Shown: positions 34,256 to 43,722, counted from the first letter of the stretch. The stretch is DNA of 64,000 bases from Bradyrhizobium sp. RP6 (GCF_003837805.1 NZ_RQIT01000015.1:62001-126000), one strand, 5' to 3'. The notes: generated by a model not told the origin, from the letters alone. Program-made: numbers and translations.

Positions 34256-35956
34256 ATGGCAAGCGTCAGTCTCAACCGCAAACGAGCGAAACTCAAGCAG
34301 GTTCTGGGAATCCGGGCGCGGCTTGCGTTGCTTGCGGTCATTCTTGTGACGCCGTTGATGCTTGAGCGGATCCGCTCGCTCGAAGACACGCGTGTGCGGC
34401 AGATCGCGCAGGCTGCGGCCGAGTTCACCACGGTGGCAAGGCACAGTGCCGATGCGCAGCGCGAGGTGATCTCGTCGGTCGAGACCATCCTGAAATCGGA
34501 GGCCTTCATCCGCGCCTCCGCCGGCGGAATCAGCAAGAGCTGCGACGTGCTGCGCGCAAGCCTGCCGTCGAGCCTTCCCTGGATCCGCACGCTGCTGATC
34601 GCCGGCCAGGACGGACGCATCCAATGCGCCACCAACAACATGTATGTCGGCCTCGATCTCAGTGACCGGCCCTACTTCCAGCAGGCGCAGGAAACCGGCC
34701 GCTTCGTTCTCAGCGATTTCATCCTGTCGCGGCCGGTACCGTCGCCGACGGTGATGGCGGTTTATCCGGTCTCCGCCTTCAGCGGCGTACCCGATGCCGT
34801 CGTGCTCGCCACCGTCAATCTCGACTGGATGTCGAAGGTCATGAGCAATCTGGGCGGCCGCGCCGGCATCACCGCGGTGCTGGTCGACAGCGCGGGCACC
34901 GTGCTGGCGGCCCCGGCCGATCAGCACAGTGCAGTCGGCCGGCCCCTCGACAACATGCCACTGATGTCCGCGATCGCCGACAAGGCGCTGCGTTCCGACC
35001 AGGATGAGGGTTCACTGTCTTTCCTCGCCGCCGACGGCTCCCGCCGCGCGGTCAGCTACATCCGCATCGCCGGCACCAATGCTCGCCTGATCGCCAGCAT
35101 CGACGAAGACAAGGTGTCCGCGGCGGTCAACCGCGATATCCGCACCGCGTATCTCCAGCTCGCTTTCGTCGTCGTGTTCGTCCTGTTCGGCGCGCTGATT
35201 GCCGCCGAAAAACTCGTCATCAAGCCGATCGAGATGCTCGTCGACATGGCCAAGCGTCTCGGCGAGGGCGACCTGTCGGCCCGCGCGGCGCGCAATCGGC
35301 TGCCGGCCGAGTTCGTTCCGCTGGCCCGCGCCTTCAATGCGATGGCTGCGCAGCTGAGCCAGCGCGAACGCGAGCTGATTGCGAGCAACGACCGGCTGAC
35401 GGTGATGGCCTCGATCGACATGCTGTCGGGGCTCGCCAACCGCCGCGGCTTCCAGAGCCGGCTCGACTTCGAATGGATGCGCGCGCAGCAATATGGCAGC
35501 GACCTCGCGCTTCTGATGATCGACGTCGACCATTTCAAGCTGTTCAACGACACCTATGGCCATCTCGAAGGCGACACCTGCCTGACCCGGCTCGGCGAGT
35601 CGCTGTCCGGCATCGCCGCCGACACGATGGGCTTTGCGGCACGCTATGGCGGCGAGGAATTCTGTCTCCTGCTGCCGAATACCGACGTGATGCGCGCCGC
35701 CGAAATCGGCGAACAGGTGCGCGCGGCCGTGCTGAAACTCTGCCTGCCGCACATCACCTCGAACCACATGATCGTCACGGTCTCGATCGGAGTCGCCGCG
35801 ACAAAGCCGAACGAGTCCTTGCGTCCCGGCGACCTGATCGAAGCCGCCGACGCCGCGCTCTACGCCGCCAAGCACCGCGGCCGCAACAATGTCGTCGAGC
35901 ATGGCGTGCAGGCGATCGAGACCGGCGCGGATATGATGATGGTAGCAAGCGCCTAG
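34256..35956 (+). CDS. Membrane-bound diguanylate cyclase with periplasmic sensor
   Basis: A 566-residue c-di-GMP synthase. An N-terminal membrane segment (about 18-36) and a second (about 300-322) enclose a periplasmic Cache/PDC-type sensor (GQDGRIQCATNNMYVGLDLS, RPYFQQAQETG). A HAMP linker (IKPIEMLVDMAKRLGEGDL) leads to the GGDEF domain, with active-site GGEEF at 465-469. The allosteric RxxD inhibition site five residues before it is absent, so product feedback through that site is not expected. Its stop overlaps by four bases the stop of the opposite-strand GGDEF gene. Confidence 0.92.
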   Translation: MASVSLNRKRAKLKQVLGIRARLALLAVILVTPLMLERIRSLEDTRVRQIAQAAAEFTTVARHSADAQREVISSVETILKSEAFIRASAGGISKSCDVLRASLPSSLPWIRTLLIAGQDGRIQCATNNMYVGLDLSDRPYFQQAQETGRFVLSDFILSRPVPSPTVMAVYPVSAFSGVPDAVVLATVNLDWMSKVMSNLGGRAGITAVLVDSAGTVLAAPADQHSAVGRPLDNMPLMSAIADKALRSDQDEGSLSFLAADGSRRAVSYIRIAGTNARLIASIDEDKVSAAVNRDIRTAYLQLAFVVVFVLFGALIAAEKLVIKPIEMLVDMAKRLGEGDLSARAARNRLPAEFVPLARAFNAMAAQLSQRERELIASNDRLTVMASIDMLSGLANRRGFQSRLDFEWMRAQQYGSDLALLMIDVDHFKLFNDTYGHLEGDTCLTRLGESLSGIAADTMGFAARYGGEEFCLLLPNTDVMRAAEIGEQVRAAVLKLCLPHITSNHMIVTVSIGVAATKPNESLRPGDLIEAADAALYAAKHRGRNNVVEHGVQAIETGADMMMVASA

Positions 35957-36999
35957 CCCGCGGCCCCGGACCGCTCGAGCTCGAACTCCGTGACCACGCG
36001 ATTGCGGCCGCCGCTCTTGGCGAGATAGAGCGCGCGGTCGCAGCGCTCGATCAGATCGGTGATCGCCTCGCCGACCCGGTATTGCGCCACACCGATCGAC
36101 ACGCTGATGCCGGGCAGGGTCTCGCCGGTCGAGCGGCGCGTGATCGTGCAATCGGCAATCGCGCGCCTGATACGCTCGGCGATCTCAGCGCAAGCGGCCA
36201 GATCCGCGTCCGGCAGCACCGCGATCAGCTCCTCGCCGCCATAGCGGGCCGGCAAATCCTGCTCGCGAACCTTTTCGCGCAGCACCTTCGCCATCAGGCG
36301 CAGCACCTGGTCGCCGACGCCATGGCCAAAATTGTCGTTGAAGGCCTTGAAGTGGTCGATATCGAGCAAGAGCACGCTGAGCGGCTCGCCCCATTCCGCA
36401 GTCGCCTGCGCCTTGCGCAGGAATTCGTCGAGGGCCCGCCGGTTCGCCAGCCCGGTCAGCGTATCGGTCCGGGCGCGCTGCTCGGACCTCGACAGCGAAT
36501 CGCGGATCACGTCGAGCTCGCGGGTCTTTTCCGCAAAGCCTGCCTCCAGCCGCGTCGCCCTTGTGGCGGCCCGCGCAAGCTCGTTCATGAGCTGGGCGAC
36601 CAGCAATTTTGGATCGACGCCGGCCCTGCCCTGGTCGGCCACCTGGCTGATGACCTGCATCTGCGAATGATTGTCGGCGATCGCAGTCGCCAGAAACTCC
36701 TTCGCGGCCCCCATGACCGCCTGGAGCCGCTCGGAGGTGTCGACCACGACGGTACTCACCTGGGGCGCGACGTAGGTCTCGAACAGATCCTGATTGGTTC
36801 GCGCATCGAAGGGACGATTGTGGTCGATGAGCAGATCGATCGCGTTGCGCAGATCGTCATGGCTGCCTGCGAAATACTGGAACCAGACCGCAAAATTGGC
36901 CGGCATCGGCGCAATCCGCTGTTCGGCCATGCTCCGCATCGCCCGTCCGGCGATGGACGCGGCATAGTCGTAATCGGGATCGTCGAAGCTGGAATCCAT
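35953..36999 (-). CDS. Soluble diguanylate cyclase with I-site
   Basis: A 348-residue cytoplasmic GGDEF protein. The first ~180 residues are helical with no recognisable sensor (MPANFAVWFQYFAGSHDDL resembles the N-terminal part of DgcA/PleD-like orphan cyclases). The GGDEF domain has SVLLLDIDHFKAFND, the active site GGEEL, and an intact RxxD I-site (REQD) five residues before it, so feedback inhibition by c-di-GMP is likely. The ATG at 36999 is preferred over 37029. It is convergent with the membrane cyclase. Confidence 0.9.
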   Translation of the reverse strand: MDSSFDDPDYDYAASIAGRAMRSMAEQRIAPMPANFAVWFQYFAGSHDDLRNAIDLLIDHNRPFDARTNQDLFETYVAPQVSTVVVDTSERLQAVMGAAKEFLATAIADNHSQMQVISQVADQGRAGVDPKLLVAQLMNELARAATRATRLEAGFAEKTRELDVIRDSLSRSEQRARTDTLTGLANRRALDEFLRKAQATAEWGEPLSVLLLDIDHFKAFNDNFGHGVGDQVLRLMAKVLREKVREQDLPARYGGEELIAVLPDADLAACAEIAERIRRAIADCTITRRSTGETLPGISVSIGVAQYRVGEAITDLIERCDRALYLAKSGGRNRVVTEFELERSGAAG

Positions 37000-37190
37000 C
37001 GCGGGCCATGGGGTCTTGTCGGGCCGCAAATTGGCATCGACCCCTTAATCACACCCCAACGCGGGCCCTCGTAGTTATGCGGAGGCGCAGTCAAAGTTCC
37101 AGAACGCGGCAACCCATTGACCCCCTGAGGTCTTCTATGGCCTAGTCCGCCGTCTTGAGACGGCCGAACCCACGAAAACCCAACGATTCC

Positions 37191-39827
37191 ATGACCTCCG
37201 AACGCTACAACGCCCGCGACGCCGAACCGCGCTGGCAACGCCACTGGGACGAGCAGGCGATCTTCGTCTCCAGGAACGACGATCCGCGGCCGAAATATTA
37301 CGTGCTCGAGATGTTCCCCTACCCTTCCGGGCGCATCCATATCGGGCATGTCCGGAATTACACACTGGGCGACGTGCTGGCCCGCTTCATGCGCGCCAAG
37401 GGCTTCAACGTGCTGCATCCGATGGGCTGGGATGCCTTCGGCCTGCCGGCCGAGAACGCCGCGATCGAGCGCAAGGTCGCCCCGAAGGCCTGGACCTACG
37501 ACAACATCGCCGCGATGAAGAAGCAGCTTCGCTCGATCGGGCTGTCGCTGGACTGGAGCCGCGAGATCGCAACCTGCGATCCCTCCTATTACAAGCACCA
37601 GCAGAAGATGTTTCTGGACTTCCTGCGGGAAGGTCTCGCCGAGCGCGAGAAGCGCAAGGTGAACTGGGACCCCGTCGACATGACCGTGCTCGCCAACGAG
37701 CAGGTCATCGACGGCCGCGGCTGGCGCTCGGGCGCTGTGGTCGAACAGCGAGAAATGAACCAGTGGGTCTTCAAGATCACGAAGTACTCGCAGGAGCTCT
37801 TGAGCGCGCTGGACGGGCTGGACCGCTGGCCCGACAAGGTGCGGCTGATGCAGCGCAACTGGATCGGCCGCTCGGAGGGCCTCTTGATCCGCTTCGCGCT
37901 CGATCCGGCGACGACGCCGGCCGGCGAGAGCGAGCTGAAGATCTTCACGACGCGCCCGGACACGCTGTTCGGCGCGAAATTCATGGCGATCTCGGCGGAT
38001 CATCCGCTGGCGCAGGCGGCAGCTGCGAAGAACCCCAGGCTTGCGGAGTTCATCGCGGAGATCAAGAAGATCGGCACTGCGCAGGAGATCATCGACACCG
38101 CGGAGAAGCAGGGCTTCGACACCGGCATCCGCGCGGTGCACCCGTTCGATCCGTCCTGGAAGCTGCCGGTCTATGTCGCGAACTTCGTGCTGATGGAATA
38201 TGGCACCGGCGCCATCTTCGGCTGCCCGGCGCACGATCAGCGCGACCTCGACTTCGTCAACAAGTACAATCTCGGCAACACGCCCGTCGTGTGCCCGGAA
38301 GGCCAGGATCCCAAGACCTTCGTGATCACCGACACCGCCTATGACGGTGACGGCCGCATGATCAATTCGCGCTTCCTCGATGGCATGACCATCGAGCAGG
38401 CCAAGGAAGACGTGGCGAAGCGTCTCGAGACGGAGCTGCGCGGCAACGCACCGGTTGGCGAGCGTCAGGTGAATTTCCGCCTGCGCGACTGGGGCATTTC
38501 GCGCCAGCGCTATTGGGGCTGCCCGATCCCCGTCATCCATTGCCCGAAATGCGATGTGGTGCCGGTACCGGATGCCGACCTGCCGGTGAAGCTGCCGGAC
38601 GACGCCACATTCGACAAGCCCGGCAACGCGCTCGATCATCATCCGACCTGGAAGCACGTCACCTGCCCCAAATGCGGGGGCAAGGCTAGCCGCGAAACCG
38701 ACACCATGGATACGTTCGTGGATTCGTCCTGGTACTTTGCGCGCTTCACCGATCCCTGGAACGAGAACGCGCCGACGACGCCTGCGGTCGCCAACCGGAT
38801 GCTGCCGGTCGACCAGTATATCGGTGGCGTCGAGCACGCGATCCTGCATCTGCTCTACAGCCGCTTCTTCACCCGCGCGATGAAGGCGACCGGGCACGTT
38901 GCGCTGGACGAGCCGTTCGCCGGCATGTTCACGCAGGGCATGGTGGTGCACGAGACCTATCAGAAGGCCGACGGCACCTATGTGCAGCCGGCCGAGGTGA
39001 AGATCGAGGTCGGCGGCAACGGGCGCCGCGCAACGTTGCTCGCCACCGGCGAGGACATCCAGATCGGCCCGATCGAGAAGATGTCGAAGTCGAAGAAAAA
39101 CACGGTCGACCCCGACGACATCATCGAGACCTACGGCGCCGATGTCGCCCGCTGGTTCATGCTGTCGGACTCCCCGCCCGACCGCGACGTGATCTGGAGC
39201 GACGAGCGCGTCCAGGGCGCCTCGCGCTTCGTGCAGCGGCTGTGGCGGCTGGTGAACGATTCCGTCGAACTCGGCAACGCCGCACCGGCGGCCCGGCCGG
39301 CCAGCTTCGGCCCGGACGCGACGACCTTGCGCAAGGCCGCCCACGGCGCGCTAGACAAGGTCACCACCGGTATCGAGCGGCTGCACTTCAATGTCTGCCT
39401 CGCCCATATCCGCGAATTCACCAATACGTTCTCGGAGGTGCTCCAGCGCCCGGGCCAACCCGCAGCCGACCTGGCGCCAGATCTGGCCTGGGCGATCCGG
39501 GAGGCCAGCGAGATCCTCGTGCAGCTGTTCTCGCCGATGATGCCGCATCTGGCCGAGGAGTGCTGGCGGGTTCTGGGCCAGAAGGGGCTGGTTTCGGAAG
39601 CCAATTGGCCCCAAATCGAACGCGATTTGCTGGTCGAAGACAGCGTGACCCTGGTGGTCCAGGTCAACGGCAAGAAGCGGGGTGAGGTCACAGTTGCAAC
39701 AGCGGCCCAGAATCCGGAAATCGAGACTGCCGTTTTGGCCCTCGATGCGGTAAAGCTGGCCCTGGACGGCAAGCCCGTCCGCAAGGTGATCATCGTTCCC
39801 AAGAGGATCGTGAATGTTGTCGGCTAG
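37191..39827 (+). CDS. leuS: Leucyl-tRNA synthetase
   Basis: An 878-residue class I aminoacyl-tRNA synthetase. HIGH is at residues 50-53 (IHIGHVRNYTLGD), the editing CP1 domain follows (about 220-420, with TRPDTLFGAKFMAIS), and KMSKS is at 630-634 (KMSKSKKN). The C-terminal anticodon and LeuRS domains end VRKVIIVPKRIVNVVG. The ATG at 37191 is chosen since an upstream frame would add 12 residues not typical of LeuS. Zinc-type cysteines (HCPKC, TCPKCGG) are present. Confidence 0.97.
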   Translation: MTSERYNARDAEPRWQRHWDEQAIFVSRNDDPRPKYYVLEMFPYPSGRIHIGHVRNYTLGDVLARFMRAKGFNVLHPMGWDAFGLPAENAAIERKVAPKAWTYDNIAAMKKQLRSIGLSLDWSREIATCDPSYYKHQQKMFLDFLREGLAEREKRKVNWDPVDMTVLANEQVIDGRGWRSGAVVEQREMNQWVFKITKYSQELLSALDGLDRWPDKVRLMQRNWIGRSEGLLIRFALDPATTPAGESELKIFTTRPDTLFGAKFMAISADHPLAQAAAAKNPRLAEFIAEIKKIGTAQEIIDTAEKQGFDTGIRAVHPFDPSWKLPVYVANFVLMEYGTGAIFGCPAHDQRDLDFVNKYNLGNTPVVCPEGQDPKTFVITDTAYDGDGRMINSRFLDGMTIEQAKEDVAKRLETELRGNAPVGERQVNFRLRDWGISRQRYWGCPIPVIHCPKCDVVPVPDADLPVKLPDDATFDKPGNALDHHPTWKHVTCPKCGGKASRETDTMDTFVDSSWYFARFTDPWNENAPTTPAVANRMLPVDQYIGGVEHAILHLLYSRFFTRAMKATGHVALDEPFAGMFTQGMVVHETYQKADGTYVQPAEVKIEVGGNGRRATLLATGEDIQIGPIEKMSKSKKNTVDPDDIIETYGADVARWFMLSDSPPDRDVIWSDERVQGASRFVQRLWRLVNDSVELGNAAPAARPASFGPDATTLRKAAHGALDKVTTGIERLHFNVCLAHIREFTNTFSEVLQRPGQPAADLAPDLAWAIREASEILVQLFSPMMPHLAEECWRVLGQKGLVSEANWPQIERDLLVEDSVTLVVQVNGKKRGEVTVATAAQNPEIETAVLALDAVKLALDGKPVRKVIIVPKRIVNVVG

Positions 39828-40365
39828 GATCCGTATCGCAGCCCGCTTGCTGGCAGTTGCTGCATTGGCGGCGCTGACGGCCGGCTGCTTCCAGCCGATG
39901 TATGCCGAGCGCACTGACGGCACCCCCGGCCTGCGCGAAAAGCTGATGGGCGTCGAGCTGCCCCCGATCGACAAACCCAATGCGTCCCGCGAGGCCCGCG
40001 TCGGCGTCGAAATCCGCAACGCGCTGGCTTTCAAGCTGTACGGCACCGCGACGGGCATGCCGCCGACCCACCGGCTGGATATCCGCTTCACGACCAGCCG
40101 CTCCTCGCTGATCGTCAGCCCCACGACGGGACTGCCGACGAACGAAAATCTCGGCATCGACGCCCAGTACAATCTGATCGATGTCGCGACCGGCAAGTCG
40201 GTCATGACCGGCTCGACCTTCTCGCGCGTGTCCTATGACATGCCGGGGTCCTACCAGCGCTTCTCGCGCACCCGCGCCGTGCGCGATGCCGAGGATCGCG
40301 CCGCCAACGAGATCGCCGAGAACATCTCCACCCGGCTCGCCTCGTTCTTCACCGCGGGGACGTAG
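39814..40365 (+). CDS. lptE: LPS assembly lipoprotein LptE
   Basis: A 183-residue outer-membrane lipoprotein that plugs LptD and delivers lipopolysaccharide to the surface. A lipobox-type signal ends LAALTAGC, with Cys as the lipidated residue at about 25; the mature sequence (FQPMYAER) is the usual alphaproteobacterial LptE start. The N-terminus overlaps leuS by 14 bases, so translation is probably coupled. The length is normal. Confidence 0.88.
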   Translation: MLSARIRIAARLLAVAALAALTAGCFQPMYAERTDGTPGLREKLMGVELPPIDKPNASREARVGVEIRNALAFKLYGTATGMPPTHRLDIRFTTSRSSLIVSPTTGLPTNENLGIDAQYNLIDVATGKSVMTGSTFSRVSYDMPGSYQRFSRTRAVRDAEDRAANEIAENISTRLASFFTAGT

Positions 40366-40374
40366 TTCGCTCCC

Positions 40375-40477
40375 GTCATTCCGGGGCGCCCAAAGAGCGA
40401 ACTGCGGTGCGCAATTGCGCACCTGAGAATCTCGATCCCAAACCTCCGGGTTCGCGCTGCGCGCGCCCCGGAATGAC
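40375..40477. repeat. Family A palindromic repeat
   Basis: GTCATTCCGGGGCGCCCAAA and GCGCGCCCCGGAATGAC bracket about 103 bases between lptE and holA. It ends 10 bases before the holA start, so its GGAATGAC end lies where the ribosome site should be. Confidence 0.75.
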
Positions 40478-40487
40478 AATCTGGACC

Positions 40488-41516
40488 ATGGTCGCGCTGC
40501 GCGGAAAAGAGATCGACGCTTTCCTCGCCCGCCCTGATGCGGGCCGTCCGATCATCCTGCTCTACGGTCCCGATGCCGGCCTTGTGCGCGAGCGCGCCGA
40601 TGCACTGATCGCGTCCGCCGTCGACGATCCCAACGATCCGTTCTCGCTGGTCAAGCTCGACGGCGACGAGCTCTCCGCCGAGCCTTCGCGCCTCGTCGAC
40701 GAGGCCATGACGGTGCCGCTGTTCGGCGGCCGCCGCGCCATCCGCGTTCGCGCCGGCTCGCGCAGCTTTGCCAGCGGCATCGACACGCTCGCCGAGATGA
40801 GCGTGAAGGATTGCCGCATCGTGATCGAGGCCGGCGAGCTACGCCCGGAATCGCCGCTGCGCAAGGCTTGCGAGAAGGCCAAGACGGCCGTGGCGATCGG
40901 CTGCTATCCCGACACCGAGCGCGATCTAGCCAGGCTGATGGAGGACGAGCTCCGCATCGCGAATTTGCGGATCGCGCAGGATGCCCGCGCCGCGCTGATG
41001 TCATTTCTCGGCGGTGACCGCCAGGCCTCGCGCAACGAGCTGCGCAAACTGACGCTCTACGCCCACGGCAAGGGCGAGATCACGCTCGATGACGTCATGG
41101 CCGTGGTCGCCGATGCATCGGAGCTGAAGCTCGACCCGATCGTCGACGGCGCCTTTGCCGGACGGCCCGACATTGTCGAGACCGAGTTCGCAAAGGCCAT
41201 GATCGCCGGCACTTATCCCGGCGTGATCCTCTCCGCCGCGCAGCGGCAGGCCGCATGGCTGCACAAATCCGCGCTCGCCATCGCCGACGGTACGCCGGCC
41301 TCCGCCGTGCTCGACGGCGGCTTTCCACGCCTGCATTTTTCGCGAAAGCCCGCGGTCGAAACCGCGCTGCGCAATTTCAGCCCGGCACGGCTTGCCGCCA
41401 TCATCGAGCAGCTCGCAACCGCCGCGCTCGACACCCGCAAGCAATCGACGCTCGCCGCCGCCATCGCCCAGCGCACGCTGATGGCGATCGCAGCCAATGC
41501 AAAGCGGCGGGGATAG
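40488..41516 (+). CDS. holA: DNA polymerase III delta subunit
   Basis: A 342-residue clamp-loader subunit that opens the beta clamp. The N-terminal region has PIILLYGPDAGLVRERADAL and VDEAMTVPLFGGRRAIRV, typical of HolA, and the AAA+-like and C-terminal collar domains follow. The ATG at 40488 was selected because the protein then begins MVALRGKEIDAFL; an upstream frame would read through the palindromic repeat. Confidence 0.92.
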   Translation: MVALRGKEIDAFLARPDAGRPIILLYGPDAGLVRERADALIASAVDDPNDPFSLVKLDGDELSAEPSRLVDEAMTVPLFGGRRAIRVRAGSRSFASGIDTLAEMSVKDCRIVIEAGELRPESPLRKACEKAKTAVAIGCYPDTERDLARLMEDELRIANLRIAQDARAALMSFLGGDRQASRNELRKLTLYAHGKGEITLDDVMAVVADASELKLDPIVDGAFAGRPDIVETEFAKAMIAGTYPGVILSAAQRQAAWLHKSALAIADGTPASAVLDGGFPRLHFSRKPAVETALRNFSPARLAAIIEQLATAALDTRKQSTLAAAIAQRTLMAIAANAKRRG

Positions 41517-41553
41517 GCTCCGCTCCAACGTCACGCAGCCGCAACTCTCTCCA

Positions 41554-41640
41554 CGTCATTGCGAGGAGCGTGAGCGACGAAGCAATCCAGAGTCTCTCCG
41601 CGGAAAGATTCTGGATTGCTTCGCTGCGCTCGCAACGACG
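41554..41640. repeat. Family D palindromic repeat
   Basis: CGTCATTGCGAGGAGCGTGA and AAGCAATCCAGAGTC pair with GATTCTGGATTGCTTC and GCTCGCAACGACG. It starts about 37 bases after the holA stop. Confidence 0.75.
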
Positions 41641-41671
41641 TGGAGGATGTCAGTGAGCGCCAAATACCTGG

Positions 41672-41779
41672 GTCATCCGGGGCGCTCGAAGAGCCGAACT
41701 ACGGCGCGTAATCGCGCCTGAAAATCTCGCGCCACAATCTCTGAATTCCGGGTTCGCGCTACGCGCGCCCCGGAATGAC
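41672..41779. repeat. Family A palindromic repeat
   Basis: GTCATCCGGGGCGCTC on the left and GCGCGCCCCGGAATGAC on the right, with ATTCCGGGTTCGCGC inside. It lies in tandem with the family D element between the convergent holA and parB genes. Confidence 0.75.
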
Positions 41780-41788
41780 AGGGGCTGT

Positions 41789-42673
41789 CTACAGCGCGCC
41801 CTTCGCCAGCCGCTTCATCACCTCGTCGAGCTGATCGAGGTTGCGGTAGTTGATCTGCACGGAGCCACCGGGATCGCGATGATTGACGGTCACCTTGAGA
41901 CCCAGCGCGTCGCTGACGCGCTTTTCGAGGTCGATCGTATCTGGATCCTTTTCCTTCGCGCCGGCGCGCGCCTTCTGCGGCTTGCGCTCCGGCACGCCTT
42001 CCTCGTGCGCCAGAGCCTCGGCCTGGCGGACGTTGAGCCCCTCCTCGACGATGCGTTTGGCGGCGGCGAGCGGATCCGGCACGCCGATCAGCGCGCGGGC
42101 GTGGCCCGCCGTCAATTCGCCGGTCGCGATGTAGGCCTGGACCTCGGCCGGCAGTTTCGTCAGCCGCATCATGTTGGCGACGTGGCTGCGGCTCTTGCCG
42201 ACGACCTTTGCGATGTCGTCCTGGCTGCGTTTGAACTCGTTGGCGAGCGCGTGATAGCCCTGCGCCTCCTCCATCGGGTTGAGGTCTTCGCGCTGCACGT
42301 TCTCGACAATCGCGAACTCCAGCGCATCGCTGTCGCTGATGTCGACCGGAACGATCGGCACGTCATGCAGGCCGGCGAGCTGCGAGGCGCGCCAGCGCCG
42401 CTCGCCGGCGATGATCTCGTAGCGATCCTGCGCGCCTTTCACCGGACGCACCACGATCGGCTGGATCACGCCGTGCTGCTTGATGGAGTCGGAGAGCTCC
42501 TTGAGCTCGGTCTCCAAAAAGGTGCGGCGCGGGTTGCGCGGATTGGGTTTGATGAATTCGATCGGCACCTTGCGCTGCGCGCGCGGACGATCGACATGCT
42601 GAGCCTCGCCGCCGACGTCACCGATCAGACTCGCAAGACCTCGGCCCAGTCGCGAACGCGCTTCGTCGGCCAT
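41789..42673 (-). CDS. parB: Chromosome partitioning protein ParB
   Basis: A 294-residue CTPase and DNA-binding clamp that loads at parS and spreads. The N-terminal arm is SRLGRGLASLIGD, the CTP motif includes GERRWRAS, and the helix-turn-helix DIAKVVGKSRSHVANMMRL recognises parS. The C-terminal dimer region ends IDLEKRVSDALGL...LVTVNHRDPGG-type. The ATG at 42673 gives MADEARSRLGRG, the usual start; the family A repeat lies directly upstream. Five parS sites are 1.7-4.1 kb away in the same operon region. Confidence 0.95.
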   Translation of the reverse strand: MADEARSRLGRGLASLIGDVGGEAQHVDRPRAQRKVPIEFIKPNPRNPRRTFLETELKELSDSIKQHGVIQPIVVRPVKGAQDRYEIIAGERRWRASQLAGLHDVPIVPVDISDSDALEFAIVENVQREDLNPMEEAQGYHALANEFKRSQDDIAKVVGKSRSHVANMMRLTKLPAEVQAYIATGELTAGHARALIGVPDPLAAAKRIVEEGLNVRQAEALAHEEGVPERKPQKARAGAKEKDPDTIDLEKRVSDALGLKVTVNHRDPGGSVQINYRNLDQLDEVMKRLAKGAL

Positions 42674-42722
42674 CGCCAGCTCCCTTGGATTCAACTCGAA
42701 CGCTCCTGCACTTTTGGTCCCC

Positions 42723-42826
42723 GTCATTCCGGGGCGCGCGAAGCGCGAACCCAGAATCTCGACATTGTTCATTTCAGATCTCGGGATTCCGGATCAATTC
42801 GGCTGCTGCGAATTGTCCGGAATGAC
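42723..42826. repeat. Family A palindromic repeat
   Basis: GTCATTCCGGGGCGCGCGAA on the left; the right end is degenerate (TTGTCCGGAATGAC). It lies between parA and parB, so it is inside the parAB transcript, where a hairpin could set the relative amounts of the two proteins. Confidence 0.7.
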
Positions 42827-42846
42827 TCACCCGGATTCAATCGGAT

Positions 42847-43722
42847 TCAATGCGTCGTGCGCAGCTCGCGCTCGCGCTGGATCACTTCGGTGGCGAGGCG
42901 CAAGTAAGCTTCGCTGCCGACGCATTTGAGATCGTAGACCAGCACCGGCTTGCCGTAGGACGGCGCTTCCGAGATGCGCACGTTGCGCGGGATCATGGTC
43001 TTGTAGACCTTCTCGCCCATGAACTGGCGGACGTCGGCGACGACCTGGTTCGAGAGGTTGTTGCGGGAATCGAACATGGTCAGCACGATGCCGTGGATCG
43101 ACAGGTTGGGATTGAGCGTCGAGCGCACCTGCTCCACCGTCTGCAGCAATTGCGACAGACCTTCGAGCGCGAAGAACTCGCATTGCAGCGGCACCAGGAT
43201 CGCGTCGGAGGCCGCCATCGCGTTCACCGTGAGCAGGTTGAGCGAAGGTGGGCAGTCGATCAGCACATAGGTGTAGTCGGCATCCGGGGAGACGTTGTTG
43301 TTGAGCGCGCCGATGGCGTCGCGCAGCTTGAAGGCGCGGCCGGGCGTGGTGCCGAGCTCAAGCTCGAGGCCGGAGAGATCCATGGTCGAGGGTGCGATGT
43401 GCAGCCGCGGCACCGCGGTCGAGACCACCGCCTCGCGCAAGGCGGCTTCGCCGACCAGCACGTCGTAGATCGAGCAGGAGCGGTTGCGGCGATCGATGCC
43501 AAGGCCAGTCGAGGCGTTGCCCTGGGGATCGAGATCGACGATCAGAACGCGCTCGCCGATCGCCGCGAGTGCTGTTCCGAGATTGATCGCTGTGGTTGTC
43601 TTCCCCACACCGCCCTTCTGATTCGCCAGCGCCAGGATGCGCGGGTGACCATGCGGGACCTCACTGGTCCCTTGGGACCCTTGGGCCGCCTGTTCTTGCT
43701 GCGGTTCGTCAATCACGCTCAT
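42847..43722 (-). CDS. parA: Chromosome partitioning ATPase ParA
   Basis: A 291-residue deviant Walker-type ATPase that moves the origin with ParB-parS. The P-loop is KGGVGKTTT at about 36-44, preceded by a roughly 25-residue Gln/Glu-rich N-terminal extension; Walker B and the DNA-binding basic patch follow (VLIDCPPSLN, GYV/EAPSYGKPV-type end). It sits between rsmG and parB on the minus strand, 28 bases from rsmG. Confidence 0.96.
   Translation of the reverse strand: MSVIDEPQQEQAAQGSQGTSEVPHGHPRILALANQKGGVGKTTTAINLGTALAAIGERVLIVDLDPQGNASTGLGIDRRNRSCSIYDVLVGEAALREAVVSTAVPRLHIAPSTMDLSGLELELGTTPGRAFKLRDAIGALNNNVSPDADYTYVLIDCPPSLNLLTVNAMAASDAILVPLQCEFFALEGLSQLLQTVEQVRSTLNPNLSIHGIVLTMFDSRNNLSNQVVADVRQFMGEKVYKTMIPRNVRISEAPSYGKPVLVYDLKCVGSEAYLRLATEVIQRERELRTTH

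Noticed and set aside
37080..37190. T-box-like or leader element before leuS
   Set aside because: A short CCGTC/GACGG hairpin is present, but no T-box anti-terminator or specifier features were found, and T-boxes are not typical of this group.
36756..39344. Long open frame opposite leuS
   Set aside because: Antisense to an obvious LeuS with catalytic motifs; composition typical of reverse-strand shadows in high-GC DNA.
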